DNA from: Porphyra umbilicalis
Lineage: Eukaryota; Rhodophyta; Bangiophyceae; Bangiales; Bangiaceae
Assembly (NCBI GenBank): GCA_002049455.2
Contig: KV918788.1
Span: forward strand, 248,001 to 312,000
Length of the DNA: 64,000 nucleotides
Reading direction: 5' to 3'
In this document: piece by piece, positions 53,331-64,000 of the stretch
Layout of the letters: every line of letters begins with the position of its first letter
How positions within the stretch are numbered: position 1 is the first letter of the stretch
Notes under the pieces: generated by a model
Database searches by the model: none
The model's input: only the letters and a program-made list of their open reading frames with translations
What the model was told of the DNA's origin: nothing
Made by a program: the position numbers and the translations under genes

Positions 53331-53755
53331 ACGTCGAATCGACGGGGTGCGTTTTTTTTGAAATACAACCTCCCTCCACGACGCTCGCGCGCGGGCGGCA
53401 GCGTCGGGCTCCCCGCCCGCCAACGGCCCCGCCGCAGGCGCCGGCGGCGGCGCCCCGCGGGGGCGGCGGCTCGACGCGGGGCCCGCCCCGGCCGTGGCGC
53501 CACGGCCGCCGTACGGCGGGCGGGCTTCGCCCGCCGCCACCCCCCCTCGGCCGCGCGCCACCCCCGGCGCGGACCGCCGCCGGGCGGCGTCGGCGGTCCT
53601 GCCCCCCCCCCCCCCCCCGACCACCGTACCCGCCTCTTCACGCGCCTGCCCCGTGTGCGTCTGCGCCGCTGCTCCCCCCCACCCCTCCCGCGGGTCCGTC
53701 GGCGCCCGCGCGCCCCGCGCCGCCGGCCGCCCGCCCGCCCCGCCGCGCGGGCGCC

Positions 53756-55860
53756 ATGGCGTCGGCGGCGGCGTCGTTTGTCTTTTCCCCCTGGCGCCCG
53801 GCGGCCGCGGCCGGCAGCGCGCGCGCACCGGCCGTGCGGCGGCGGCGGCGGCAGGCGCCACCCGCACCCGCCCGCCGCCCGCCGCCGGTGCGGGCGTCGG
53901 CCGGCGCGGGCGCCCTGCCGCCGCCGCCCGCGTCGGGGCGGGGCGGCGGCAGCCGCCACGACGCGCCGCCGCCGCGGCCACCACCACCATCACAACCACC
54001 GCCGCCGCCGCCGCCGCCGCTGCCGCCGCCGCTGCCGCCGCCGCCGCCGACGGCGGCGGTTGCCCCCCCTGGCGCCCCCCCCACGCCCTCGGCGGCGGCG
54101 GCGGCGGCGGCCGCCCCGTCGGCGCACGCGGCCGCCGCCGCCGACGGGGCGGACGGCGAGAGACCCCCCCCGGCGGCGGGTCGGCGGCACCCGCCCCGCC
54201 GTCCCGGCGGCGCCTCTCTGACACCCCCGCCGGCTCGGCGCTGGTGGCGGTGACCTTTGCCGCCGCGGCGGTGGCGCTCACCGCCGTCGCCGCGTCGGTG
54301 CGGGCGGTGCGGTGGGGGCGCGCGGCTGTCGGGCTGCCGCCGCGGACGCGGCGGCGGGGGCGCCCCGCCCCGCGGCCGGCGAGGGACTGGCTGACGGCGC
54401 CGCCGCCGGGGGCGGGGGCGGGGGGGGGGACCCCCGGGGGGGGGGGGGGGGTGCCCGCCGCGGCGGCGGTCGCGGCGGCGGCGGCCGCCACCCGCCTGGC
54501 GGCCGCGGGCGTGGCCGCCGCGTCGCGGTTGGCGGGGGCGGCGGTGGCTGCTGCGGCCGCTGCCGCCGCCGTTGCGGGGCGGTGGCTTGCGGCCGCGCGC
54601 GCGTGGCTAGGCGCGGCACGTGGGGCGGGCGGCGGGGCCGGCGGCGGCGGCGGCGGCGGCGGCGCGGCGTGGCGACCCCCCCCACCCTTGCTGTCGCCGC
54701 CGCCGCCGCCGGCTGGCGGCGGCGGGCACGTCCCCCCCCCCCCCAGACGGCGTTGACGTCGGCCACCACCTCGCAGGGACGGGCGCCCCTGGCGCCCGCC
54801 CCCCCCCCGCACCTCGATCCGAGAGTGCTCCCACCGGCGCTGGCCGCACCCCCCCCCCCGCCTCGTCCCCGACGACGGCGGCCGCCCCGCCGACGGCGAC
54901 GGCGGCGGCGGCGGCGCGCGAGCCGCACGGGGGCTCGGCGGGGAGGCGCCCCCCCCCCCCCCCCGCCTGGTGCTGTTGCGCCACGCGGCGGCGGCGGCGC
55001 CGTCGGCCGGCACGGGGGACCACGGGCGGCGGCTGACGCCCGCCGGCGCGGCGGCGGCGGCGGCGGTCGGCCGCCGCCTCGGCGGCCACGTCGGCCTCGT
55101 CGTCGCGTCGGGCGCCGCGCGCACGCGGGAGACGGGGGCGGCGGTGGCGGCGGCGGCCGGCGCCGAGGCGGTGGCGGCGGCGGCGGCGGACGCGGCGGCG
55201 GCCGCCGCGGCGGCGGCAGGTGGGGGTGACGCCGCGACAGGCGGGGGCGGACCGCCCGCCCCGACGGCGACCCCGCTGTCTGCGGCGGCGGCGGCGGCGG
55301 CGGCGGGGGACCCCCCCGACGCGACGGCCGTCGGCTTGGTCGTCTCGGACCCCCTGTATGTGGCCATGGGTGGGGAGGAGGTGCTCGCGGCGGTGCGGCC
55401 GCTGGCCGCCCGCTGGGCCGCCGCGGGGGGCGTCGGCGGCGTCGCCGTCGTTGCCCACACGCCCGGCGTGGAGGAGGCCGTCGACGTTTTGTGTCGGGGG
55501 CGGGACGCGGCGGGGGGAGGGGGGGGGGGCGCCGCCGCCGCCGCCGCTGCCGCCGCCGCCGCCGCCGACGGCGGCGGCACGCGCGCGTGGGGGGCGCCGC
55601 TCGGCCCCGCCGAGGGCGTCGACCTCGAGTGGCACGGCCGCGACGGGGGGGGCGGGTGGGCGTCGGACGGCCTCTGGGGGGGGGGGGTGGCGCATCGTGC
55701 GCGTACTGCGGCGGTGATGGGGGGGGGGGGGGCGCACCGGGGGGGTGCGGGCACCCGTGCCATGGGGTGCGCTTTCTGTGGGGGTTGCGCGGCGCCGCGT
55801 GCGTGTCGCTTTGGGGGATGGGCTGGGGGGGGGGGGGGGCGTGCAAGGGCCCGTTTGTAG
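53756..55860 (+). CDS. SixA-like histidine phosphatase, probably plastid-targeted
   Basis: The start at 53756 (gcc ATG g) opens a Ser/Ala/Arg-rich leader (MASAAASFVFSPWRPAAA) of the chloroplast transit type. The middle (about 54225-54300) contains a hydrophobic stretch (ALVAVTFAAAAVALTAVA) that may span a membrane. The C-terminal part is a histidine phosphatase (phosphoglycerate-mutase-like) domain of the SixA subgroup: LVLLRHAAA with the phospho-accepting His at nt 54982, DHGRRLTPAG, VASGAARTRETG with the catalytic Arg, and VVAHTPGVEEAVDVL with the second His at 55456; stop at 55860. SixA enzymes remove phosphate from phosphohistidine; the substrate here is unknown. The leader and the domain lie in different frames, joined across long C and G runs (for example 54950-54965) and poly-Ala tracts, so exact exon or frame structure is unsure. 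The minus strand is open throughout only because of composition. Confidence 0.68.
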
Positions 55861-57856
55861 GGGAAGACGGCTGCGTGCCGGCCGCGGCAGCGAATGGGCG
55901 CTGCGGGCGGCTGCTTGGGAGGCGCGCGCCCGCAGCGGCGCGCCCCAGACGGGGGACTCGTTGCGTGGACTGCGCACTTTGTACGATGGACGGAGCGGCC
56001 TGCGCGTCGGCGCGTGCGTGGCGTGTGCGTGTGCCACGCGCCGGCCCCCGCTCAAGTTGACGGCCACGTCCCGCTGGGAGCCAGCGCGGGCGACTATGAC
56101 CGACGTGGCCGAGAGCAGCCAGGCCAACCATGCCGCACACCAACCGCTCGGCGCCGCCCAACGTCGACACGCTCACGGCGCCAAGCGCACGCGGGACACG
56201 CTCTGGGCGTAACACAATGACCGCCACGGGGCATGCCGCGGGGCGGTCGGCGTCGGGTGCGCCGGCGCGCACCTCGCTCCGCGCGACGTGGTCGGACAGA
56301 ATCCAACTTGCGACGCGCACCGGGTGGGGATGGTGCCTCATGGGCGCTCCCCAGTAGCCGTCGTCAGCCAGTCGGCGTCCATCGTCGCCGCCCACGGGCG
56401 AGTGAGCACGTGATCGTGCCACACAACCCGTCTCGCAGGGCCGCCGGATAGGGAGCGCGGGACCAGGTGGACGGTACCAGCCGTCGGTAGCCCCGCGTCG
56501 GCGGCCGCCACCGCACGACCGTCTCTGCCCTTGGCCTAGCCGCACATCCCTCTGGAGCAGCGCGCCAGGGTGGTGGCGTCCGACGCGCCGGCTGCTTGTG
56601 ACACATACAGTACACCCAAAGGCTGCTGTAGCGCAACGGTCGCAGGCGCGCCAGCGCAGCCTTGTGCAGCAGCTACTCCCAGTGGGTATGTACATGGTGC
56701 GCCGCGGTCCTGGTCAGGGACGGCGTAAGAGTGCTGGCTCTTGTTGAGTCCTCCTCTCTTTTGCGGTCTTTTTTGCCAATGCACGATGGCATGCCGTTGC
56801 GAGAAGCTGTTGTCGATGCATCATTCGAGAGCTGGAGCCTCCGATGCATAGTTCAGTCTACTCGTAACTGGCCGCGGCGGTCATCATGTCTCCCCGGTGC
56901 AAGTAAGACTGACAGCGCTACTTTGCAATGTGCGCCGCCTTGTGCTCACATGGGCAGTCCCGTTGATCCTGGCGGAGCGTCGCGCTCGACGCCACGATGC
57001 CCCAGATGGATGCGCAACCTCGGGCGCACGCACAGCCGTTGATTTCTGAGCCACGTGGCTCCCAGATCGCATGAAGAATCCAGTCACTTCGGAACACCTC
57101 GTGTGGACGAATCACAGGGCTTTGGGGCGAAACGGCACCCACTAACTCGGCGGGCCCCGCTCGCGCAGGGCCCAGAGATCAGCCGCGTCAGCCTCAGCTC
57201 ACCCTCTGGTTCGGGGGCCACGCCGAGTGCATCCTCTTGGCCTTGGGCGCCGCCGGCCAAGCGCGCCCCGGCGCGTCATACGGGTGGAGACTTGCCAGCC
57301 AGACGAGCCGCGCTCCGCGCCGCACCGCCGGGTGTATGCAGATCCCGTCGCGCCAGCGTGCGCGCCACACACCCACCGTCTGGCTGTGGATGGTGTCCAC
57401 TCACCGAGCGAGCGCGTCGCCGCGGGTTGGCGGGATCGTCCCGGCAAAGGGCAAGAAGGACGGCCCCCGCGTGCTCTGCAGCGCGCGCGGGCCTCTGTGG
57501 TGGATGGCCCGCCGCCTTGGTGGGCCATAGAGCTACCGCGCGCCACGCATGGTCTCGGAGCACAAGATGGGACTGTCTTTTTACACCACTGAGGCACCAC
57601 TGACGAGCGGGCCCGCCCGTGCTGGACCGAGGCGAACAGAGACCCCGAGATTCTGTGGCCGGCGCCGCGTACAAGAACTCTTGGGCCTGGCAGTGCGCTT
57701 GCTGCCGCTCGACTCGTGCCGCCGACGTACCGCCGGCGGGTTTTTCGACGGTCCAAGCACCCTCACCGCTGCCGGGGTGTTTGCCTCTCTGCCGCCGGGA
57801 CGCACCCAGCCTCTCCATTGTCTCTCCCCGAGCGGAGGGGAACCGCAGCCCCAACG
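55861..57856. other. Intergenic region before the haloperoxidase-like gene
   Basis: A minus-strand stretch at about 56050-56420 reads with balanced composition (VASWILSDHVARSEVRAG, VAVIVLRPERVPRALG) and could be a gene fragment; no family is recognised. The rest (56420-57856) is open in scattered frames without motifs. The last 200 bp probably carry the promoter of the gene at 57857. Confidence 0.35.
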
Positions 57857-60082
57857 ATGGTGCGCGTGAAGCGCACGTCAGCGGTGGCGGCGGCGCTGCT
57901 GCTCGCTGCCGCCGTTGCGCTCACGCTTCCTGGGGCGGCCGGCCAGCCGCCCATTCCGCCGCTGCCGCCCATCCCGCCGCAGCCGCCCATCCCCGTCCCG
58001 GTGCTGCCGCCCTTGGTTCCCGCTGAGACGGACGACCCGTTTGATGTCGAGCCGATCATTTCGGAGGAGCCCCTCCTGCCGTCGCTGGGGATGACCCCGC
58101 TGCCGATTGTGACCATGCCGCCGATGATGACCCCGCCGTCGGTACCGCCGCCAACGGTGAACCCGCTGCCGGTGATGACTCCCCAGCCGGTGATGACACC
58201 ATTGCCGCCGTCTGCCGCCGCAAGCCCGTCACCGATGGCCACCCCGCCGGCCATGCCCGCCCCGACGCCCGTGACGTCGCCGGTGCCTGGCGTTGTGGCA
58301 CCCGCGCAGACGCCCGCAGCGACGCCTACAGCCACGCCGGTGGCGACGCCAATGGCGACGCCCGTTGCTACGCCGGTGCCACTGCCCGCACCTATTCCTG
58401 CACCGAGCCCTGCGCCTGCTCCGACACCCGTGTCGACGCCCGTGCCGACGCCCGTGCCGACGCCTGCTCCGACGCCCGTGCCGACGCCTGCCCCGACGCC
58501 TGCTCCAACTCCCGTGCCGACGCCCGTGCCGACGCCCGTGCCGACGCCTGCCCCGACGCCCGTGCCGACGCCCGTGCCGACACCTGCCCCGACGCCCGTG
58601 CCGACGCCCGTGCCGACACCCGTGCCGACGCCCGTGCCGACGCCTGCTCCGACGCCCGTGCCGACGCCCGAACCAACCTCAACGTCGGCTCCGTCGCCCA
58701 CCGCCGCCATGCCGCCCCTCCTCTCCGCCGTGGCAGCGGCGGCCGCGCCCGCGTTTGCTCCCCCCACCATGGGCATGCCGCTGCGCGCGCGCACCGCCGC
58801 CGCTGCCGCCGCCGCCTCCTTTGACTGCGTCGGCGTCTTTGCGGCCAGCGGCCGGACGGTCACGACGTGGGACGGCTACGCGTCGGCGCCCGTGCCGGTC
58901 ACCGGGGGCCCCCCCGCCGTCGACGAGGCGCTCGCCGTGTGTGCGGCCACGGCGGTGGCGGCCACCGTCGACGCCCTCGTCGGCGGCGCGGCGTCCAAGC
59001 CCGTGTACGCCGCCGCGGCGGCGGCGGGCACGCCGCTGCGTAAGGTCAACGACTCGGCGTGTGCGTCGGGGGGGGGCGGAGGGGAGGCGGCCGCCGCCGA
59101 CCCCGGCTGCGTCGGCCTCGCGACGGTGGCGCGCTTTGCGCTCTTCCACTTGGACCGCGACGGGATGAACGCGGATGGGACGGCCGGCATGCCGGCCGGC
59201 ACCATTGCGCGCCCGTATGGGGACACGGTCACGGGGTACGCGCCGGTCAATGGCCCGGCGGTGGGCCTACGCGCAGTCACCCGCTGGGCGCCCCTCACCG
59301 TCGCCATGCCCGGCGCCGTCGGCACGTACGTGGTTCAAACGGCGCTCGCGCCGCACACGGGCGCGGCGATGCCGCTGCTCGTGCCCGCCAACCGCCTGCG
59401 CGCGTACACGCTACCGCCGCCGTACGCCAGCCCCAACGCGTACGGGCGCGGCTTTATGTGCCGCGGCCCCGCCACCGCCGACCCCGACGGCGTGTGCATG
59501 GCGGTGGCGACGGTCGTTGCGGCCGACTCGGCCGTCGAGCCGGCCGCCGCGGCGGCGGTGCGGGGCCGCGACGCGGCCACCCAAGACCTTGCCTTCCTCC
59601 CCGCCCACCGGTCGGCGGGCGGCGGGGGCAGCCTCGCCGACTACCTCATTGCGGAATTCGCGCTCAAGGCCGCCGCGTGGGACACGGTCGTCGCGGCGTG
59701 GAGGGAAAAGGTGCGCCACGACGCGCCGCGGCCGGCGAGCGTCGTGCCGACCGTCATGCGCGGCAACGCGGTCGGGGCGGCGTGGACGCCGCCGGCGGGG
59801 GAGACGAGCGCCGTCCAAGACTACCCGTCCGCGTCGGCGGCAGTGTGTGCGGGCGTGTCGACCATTGTCGGCGCCATCGGGGGGGCGCCCGACCCGTCCG
59901 CCGCCACGTGCGGCGACAGCGCGGTGTGGGACGGGCTCCACTTCCCAGACGCCGTGATGGCGGGGCGGGCGCTCGGCGAAGCCGTGGCGGGAGACGTGCT
60001 CGCCGTGCTTGGGTGCCGCGCACCGGGCACCCCGGGGCTGCCGGAGTGCGCGAGCGAAGCGCCACAGGCGGGGGACACGTAG
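57857..60082 (+). CDS. Secreted PT-repeat protein with vanadium-haloperoxidase-like domain
   Basis: 741-residue single-exon gene. It starts at ATG 57857 with a signal peptide ([20 protein letters not shown], cleavage likely after AAG near residue 29). Then comes an extended Pro/Thr/Val stalk ([13 protein letters not shown] repeats, nt about 58320-58680), which would be rigid and possibly O-glycosylated. From about residue 315 to 720 it resembles the vanadium chloroperoxidase/PAP2 family: KVRHDAPRP (Lys618, Arg625) matches the first vanadate-binding motif, DYPSASAAV (655-663) sits where PSGHA is expected, and [17 protein letters not shown] (His695) matches the last motif. By eye the acid-base His of PSGHA is Ser660 and the Arg before the last His is missing, so normal haloperoxidase chemistry is doubtful. 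Cysteines around 59065-59120 and at the C-terminus suggest disulfides. Probably cell-wall or extracellular. Confidence 0.75.
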   Translation: MVRVKRTSAVAAALLLAAAVALTLPGAAGQPPIPPLPPIPPQPPIPVPVLPPLVPAETDDPFDVEPIISEEPLLPSLGMTPLPIVTMPPMMTPPSVPPPTVNPLPVMTPQPVMTPLPPSAAASPSPMATPPAMPAPTPVTSPVPGVVAPAQTPAATPTATPVATPMATPVATPVPLPAPIPAPSPAPAPTPVSTPVPTPVPTPAPTPVPTPAPTPAPTPVPTPVPTPVPTPAPTPVPTPVPTPAPTPVPTPVPTPVPTPVPTPAPTPVPTPEPTSTSAPSPTAAMPPLLSAVAAAAAPAFAPPTMGMPLRARTAAAAAAASFDCVGVFAASGRTVTTWDGYASAPVPVTGGPPAVDEALAVCAATAVAATVDALVGGAASKPVYAAAAAAGTPLRKVNDSACASGGGGGEAAAADPGCVGLATVARFALFHLDRDGMNADGTAGMPAGTIARPYGDTVTGYAPVNGPAVGLRAVTRWAPLTVAMPGAVGTYVVQTALAPHTGAAMPLLVPANRLRAYTLPPPYASPNAYGRGFMCRGPATADPDGVCMAVATVVAADSAVEPAAAAAVRGRDAATQDLAFLPAHRSAGGGGSLADYLIAEFALKAAAWDTVVAAWREKVRHDAPRPASVVPTVMRGNAVGAAWTPPAGETSAVQDYPSASAAVCAGVSTIVGAIGGAPDPSAATCGDSAVWDGLHFPDAVMAGRALGEAVAGDVLAVLGCRAPGTPGLPECASEAPQAGDT

Positions 60083-60344
60083 ACCAAGGGGGGAGTTGTC
60101 GCGCGTCCAGGGATGGTAGAACAAGGCGGGAAAGCTGATCATGACCACACTATGTAACGGGCAAGTCCCTCGTGAACGCTCCGTCAGGGAGACGGGGGGA
60201 GCCGGCTACGGCAATGCACCAGTTGCCAAAAGAGGTGCGATCTCTCGAGGAAGAAGCCCCCGCTCTGGCCATGGGTGAGTGCAAGAGCAGGGGCACGGGA
60301 TGCGCTCAAGCTTGGACTGAGCTTGGAGGCTGGGCCCGTAAGAG

Positions 60345-60892
60345 CCGTCCAACGACAGCGTCCGACGACAGCGTCCGACGACAGCGTCCGATGACAGCGC
60401 CCGACGACAGCGTCCGACGACAGCGCCCAACGACAGCGCCCAACGACAGCGCCCGACGACAGCGCCCGACGACAGCGCCCGACGACAGCGCCCGACGACA
60501 GCGCCCAACGACAGCGCCCGACGATAGCGCCCGACGACAGCGCCCGACGACAGCGCCCGACGACAGCGCCCGACGACAGCGCCCGACGACAGCGCCCGAC
60601 GACAGCGCCCGACGACAGCGCCCGACGACAGCGCCCGACGACAGCGCCCGACGACAGCGCCCGACGACAGCGCCCGACGACAGCGCCCGACGACAGCGCC
60701 CGACGACAGCGCCCGACGACAGCGCCCGACGACAGCGCCCGACGACAGCGCCCGACGACAGCGCCCGACGACAGCGCCCGACGACAGCGCCCGACGACAG
60801 CGCCCGACGACAGCGCCCGACGACAGCGCCCGACGACAGCGCCCGACGACAGCGCCCGACGACAGCGCCCGACGACAGCGTCCGACAGGGTG
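60345..60892 (+). repeat. 13-bp minisatellite (GCCCGACGACAGC)
   Basis: About 41 nearly perfect tandem copies. The first ten and the last few carry GTCCGACGACAGC, GCCCAACGACAGC and similar variants; the centre is almost uniform. As 13 is not a multiple of 3, each strand reads the same 13-residue repeat in all frames (plus: TAPDDSARRQRPT; minus: SSGAVVGRCRRAL), which keeps all frames open. No conserved gene surrounds it. Recently homogenised, by the low divergence. Confidence 0.95.
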
Positions 60893-61184
60893 CCAAAGGC
60901 AAGCCACCGCCCGACAAGTCGATCGCCAATGTCTTGGACGCGGCCGAGGGAGCACTGCCGTGCGGTGTGAGCGCGGGCACACCGCGACACGCCCCAAAAT
61001 CGACGCGGCTCAGGCGCGACGCCTGACAGTGACCTTGACCCGCTCGCGATGCCAGTCCACCCGCTCCGCATCGGACGCGACGATCCGGCATTCCCCCCCA
61101 CGCTTGTCACGACCGGCACCAACGGCTGGCCTGCTCCCCCTCTGGCATCCCCCCGTCCCCCCCCCACCCCCCCCCCCCCCCACC
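60893..61184. other. Short intergenic leader
   Basis: Between the minisatellite and the next gene. It ends with a C run (61158-61181) directly before the ATG at 61185; probably the promoter and leader. Confidence 0.5.
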
Positions 61185-63700
61185 ATGGCGGAGGAAGTAG
61201 AACTCGTCCACCGCTCCATCGCGCGCGTGGAAGAGGCCCTCGCCGCCCTGACCGCCCTCGGCGGCGGCGGCGCCGCCGCCGCCGCGTCTGTGGCTGCCAC
61301 CCCCGGCGGTGCCTTCCCGCCCGCCCCCGGGGCTGTGCCCCTCCCGCACCCCGGCGGCGGTTTCCCGCCTGCACCCGGCGGTGGTTTCCCTCCGCCCCCG
61401 GCGGTGGTTTCCCTCCGCCCCCGGCGGTGGTTTCCCTCCGCCCCCCGGCGGTGGTTTCCCTCCCCCCCCCGGCGGTGGTTTCCCTCCCCCCCCGGCGGTG
61501 GTTTGCCTCCCCCCCCGGCGGCGGGCTCCCTCCCCCCCCGGCGGCGGCTTCCCCCCCCCCTCACCCCCCGGGTCTCTCCGCCCCCGACGCCGCCGCCGCC
61601 GTCCGCGGCGCCCTCCGGTCCCTCACCCGCGCCGCCGACGAGGCGGCCGAGGCGGCCGAGGAGCACCCGCCCGCCTCGGCCGCTGCCGCTGCCGCGGCCG
61701 CTGCGGCGGCCGCCGGCCGCACGGCAGCGGCGCGGGGGCGCGACCGCCTCCGCGCGGGCGTCGTTGCCGCTGCGGTGGGGGGGGGGGGGGTCACCGCCGA
61801 CTTGCTCGCCGTCGGCGCGCCACCGCGGCCGTCGCCGCCGCGGGGGGAGGGGGCGGCAGGGGGGGGCAGGGGGGGGGCACCCGCCGCCTCGGCCGCAGGG
61901 CGGCCGCCGGGGATTGGTGCCCCCGCGGCGGGTGGGGGGTGGGGGGTGGCGGGTGGGCGGGTGCGGGGGCTGGGCGAGGGGGTGAGGGGGGGGGGGGGGT
62001 CGCCCCGCCGCGGCCGCTGTGGGGGGGGGGGGCGCCGCCGCTGGGCAGCCTCTGCGGGTGTGGGGGGGGCCCTCGCCGTTGCCGTTGCGGGTCGCGGCGG
62101 TGGCGCTGTCGGGGGGGGGGGGCGGAGGGGGGGGGGGGGCGAGGGGCTCGCGCGCGTGCGCGCGTGGCTGGGCGCGCGCTCCGCGTCGCGGCCCGTGGCG
62201 GCCGCCACTGGCGCCGCGGCGGCTGCGTCGGCGGCGGGCGGCGGCGCCGACGGGTGGCCACCCGTGGCGACGCCACCCGTGCCGGCGGGGGGCGCGCCGG
62301 CCGGCTCGCGCCCGCCGTCGGCGGCCGACGCGGCGGCGTGTGCCGCAGGCGACGCGCCGTGCGCCGCCGCACGCCGTCGCCGGCGGCGGGGGGCACTCCC
62401 GCGGCGACGGCGGCGGCGCCGTTGGCGGTGGGGACACCACCCGACGGGGCGGCGGCGCCGCCGGCGCACCCGGCCGACGGGCGGGCGTCGGCGGCGGCGG
62501 CGGCGTCGCCCGCCGCGGCGGCGCCCGACGCGGTGCCGCCCGGCGCGGTGCCGCCGCCGGCGGTGCCGCCCGTCGCGACCGCGTCGCCCGGCGTCGGCAG
62601 CGACGGCCCGGCGGGGACGGACGGCCGCGTTGCGCCGTCTGGCGCACCCACCGCCGGCGTGCCACTGGCGGCGGCGACGGCGGCAGTGACGGCGGCGGGG
62701 GCAACGGCGCCCGTGGCCTCCCCGCAGGCCGTTGCCCTGCGCCCGCGCACCCCGCCGACGGGCCGCCACCGGCGGCGCGCGCCCCCCGACGCACGGCCCC
62801 GACACGATCCCGCCCGTGGCCGTGCCGCCGCCGGCGGTGCCACGCCTCGACGTGCCGCCGCCGGTGGCCGACGGGGTGCCTGCACCGTCGGCGGCCGTCG
62901 GGGGGGGGGGTGCCCTCTGCCGAGGCAGATGGCACGCCGCCGGTGGCCGACGCGGGGCCGCCGCCGCCCGACGTCGGCGGGGTGGCCGAATCGTCGCCGG
63001 CAGCCTTAGAGACGGCAGACGCGGGCGCCGCGGTCGAGGCGACAGCCGCCGCGGCTGCCGCCGCGGCGTCGCCCCCGACGTGGGGAGAGACCCGCCGCCG
63101 CCGTCGGCGGCGGCGGCGCCACCACCGCCACCACTGGCGGCGGCGCCGGTGCCTGACGCCGCTCCCTCTGTGCCGCCGTCGAGCCATGGTGAGGGCCTGG
63201 AGGCGTCTGCGGGCGCCCTCTACCCGCCGACGGCGCTGCCGCCACCGCCCGCCGAGGGCGACGACATGGCCGCGGCGGCCGGTTCCGGCAACGCGGGGGC
63301 CCCGCCGCATGCGGCTGGGGACGTGGCGCCGACGCCGTCAGCTGCGGCCGACGCAGCGCCGACTGCGACGCTGGTTCCCGACGCTGCCCCTCTACGCCCC
63401 CCCCTATCGAGGGGGTGGCCACGCCAGCATCCACCGCTGCCACGACGGCCGCGTCGGCCGCCGACGTGTCTGCATCTGCGACACCGCCGGCCACCGCGTC
63501 GGCTTTCGACATGCCGACGGCCGCCCCCCGGCGGCCGACGCGGACGTGGCGGCGACGCTGGCGGCCGTCGCCTCTGCCTTGGCCGACGTGCCGCCGACGC
63601 TCGCGCGGGCGGCCGCGACGCTCGCCGACGTGGACGCGTCGCTGGCTGACGCTACCCGCGCGTCGCCCGTCGGCAGTGCGCCGCCGGGCGCGTCGTCGTT

Positions 63701-63734
<34 letters not shown>

Positions 63735-64000
63735 GCAGTGGCGGACGACGTCGACCCCGCGACGACCGGTCGTGACGGCGGCGGGCCGGCGACGGCGGCA
63801 GAGACGGTGCCGTCGCCGGCCGTCGCCACCGCCGCAGGGGCGGAGGCCGCCGGGGCGGCAGACCCGACCGCTGCCCTCGCCACCGACATGCCGCCGCCCA
63901 TGATGGCGATGGACGGGGACGCGGCTTGGGGCGGCGCCGACTGGCGTCGTGACCGCCGACGGGGGAGGCGGCGGCGGCACGCGGCACGGCAACGCCGGCG
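61185..64000 (+). CDS. Partial Ala/Pro-rich protein of unknown function
   Basis: Starts at ATG 61185 (cacc ATG gcgg) with a non-repetitive amphipathic helix, MAEEVELVHRSIARVEEALA, then Ala/Gly. This is followed by about ten GGGFPPAP/GGGFPPPP-type repeats (61330-61570) and an acidic-helical piece (SAPDAAAAVRGALRSLTRAA, about 61580-61660). Further on, balanced Ala/Asp/Thr/Val segments appear in other frames (about 62560-62750, 62915-63060, 63160-63400, 63540-63890), so the coding frame seems to move at G/C runs (61768-61780, 62105-62140, 62898-62909). The end is outside the window. No domain recognised. The helical start could be a coiled-coil or assembly domain. The frame changes are likely homopolymer errors; the model beyond 61570 is unsure. 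Confidence 0.45.

Noticed and set aside
53019-55763. 914-codon minus-strand open frame opposite the histidine phosphatase gene
   Set aside because: Ala/Pro/Arg low complexity from GC triplets, no domain, while the plus strand carries clear phosphatase motifs.
60345-60892. CRISPR-like array
   Set aside because: Units are 13 bp, directly abutting with no spacers, in a eukaryotic setting.
60184-61374. Long repeat-protein frames over the 13-bp array (up to 396 codons)
   Set aside because: A 13-bp unit without stops opens every frame; no conserved flanking sequence on either strand.
1-64000. Polinton, retroviral or giant-virus insertion
   Set aside because: No capsid, envelope, packaging ATPase, protein-primed polymerase or DDE integrase motif seen on either strand.
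1-64000. Bacterial contamination, suggested by high GC and long frames
   Set aside because: Syntaxin-5 with a spliceosomal intron, bromodomain, hAT, pogo and DIRS elements are eukaryotic; no operons or ribosome-binding sites seen.

Overview
The window looks like nuclear DNA of a GC-rich, intron-poor eukaryote. The best guess is a bangiophyte red alga of the Porphyra/Pyropia kind. Reasons: very high GC in coding DNA, long single-exon genes with strong G/C third-position bias, a syntaxin-5 gene with one GT-AG intron, a plastid-transit-like leader at 53.76 kb, and abundant hAT, pogo-like and DIRS-like elements. This is inference; no marker gene here fixes the species.

Layout. 0-4.5 kb: a disordered basic protein (1104-2273) and a prolyl-4-hydroxylase-like enzyme (3380-4356), followed by a GC-triplet low-complexity block. 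6.2-12.7 kb: one hAT-type element with an exact 8-bp target duplication, carrying nested insertions: a 3.8-kb pogo-like transposon with its transposase, and an 850-bp inverted-repeat element that holds a 449-bp one. Next to it lies a second pogo-like transposase relic. 15.8-19.1 kb: a decayed hAT transposase cut by a short derivative of the same pogo family. 19.7-23.3 kb: relics, including a transposase-like gene of a family I cannot name. 24.8-26.1 kb: a 216-bp tandem array. 26.3-33 kb: more relics and hAT-like ends. 34.9-35.8 kb: a 12-bp minisatellite. 37.1-41.8 kb: a DIRS/PAT-like tyrosine-recombinase retrotransposon with split direct repeats and a small hAT MITE in its terminal repeat.

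44.7-48.4 kb is the best host-gene region: a replication-foci-domain plus bromodomain protein facing a two-exon syntaxin-5 gene (convergent). 49.4-52.9 kb is a large imperfect inverted pair of GC-rich VNTR arms. 53.8-64 kb holds a SixA-like histidine phosphatase gene, a secreted PT-repeat protein with a vanadium-haloperoxidase-like domain, a 13-bp minisatellite and a partial Ala/Pro-rich gene running off the end.

The host genes have no shared pathway. They cover chromatin reading, Golgi membrane fusion, protein hydroxylation, phosphohistidine or phosphate-ester chemistry, and a secreted haloperoxidase-like protein. The middle 30 kb (6-34 kb) is a transposon nest of lower GC with no confident host gene. 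Several GC-rich genes change reading frame at long C or G runs. This is more likely sequence error in homopolymers than biology, so those gene models are approximate.
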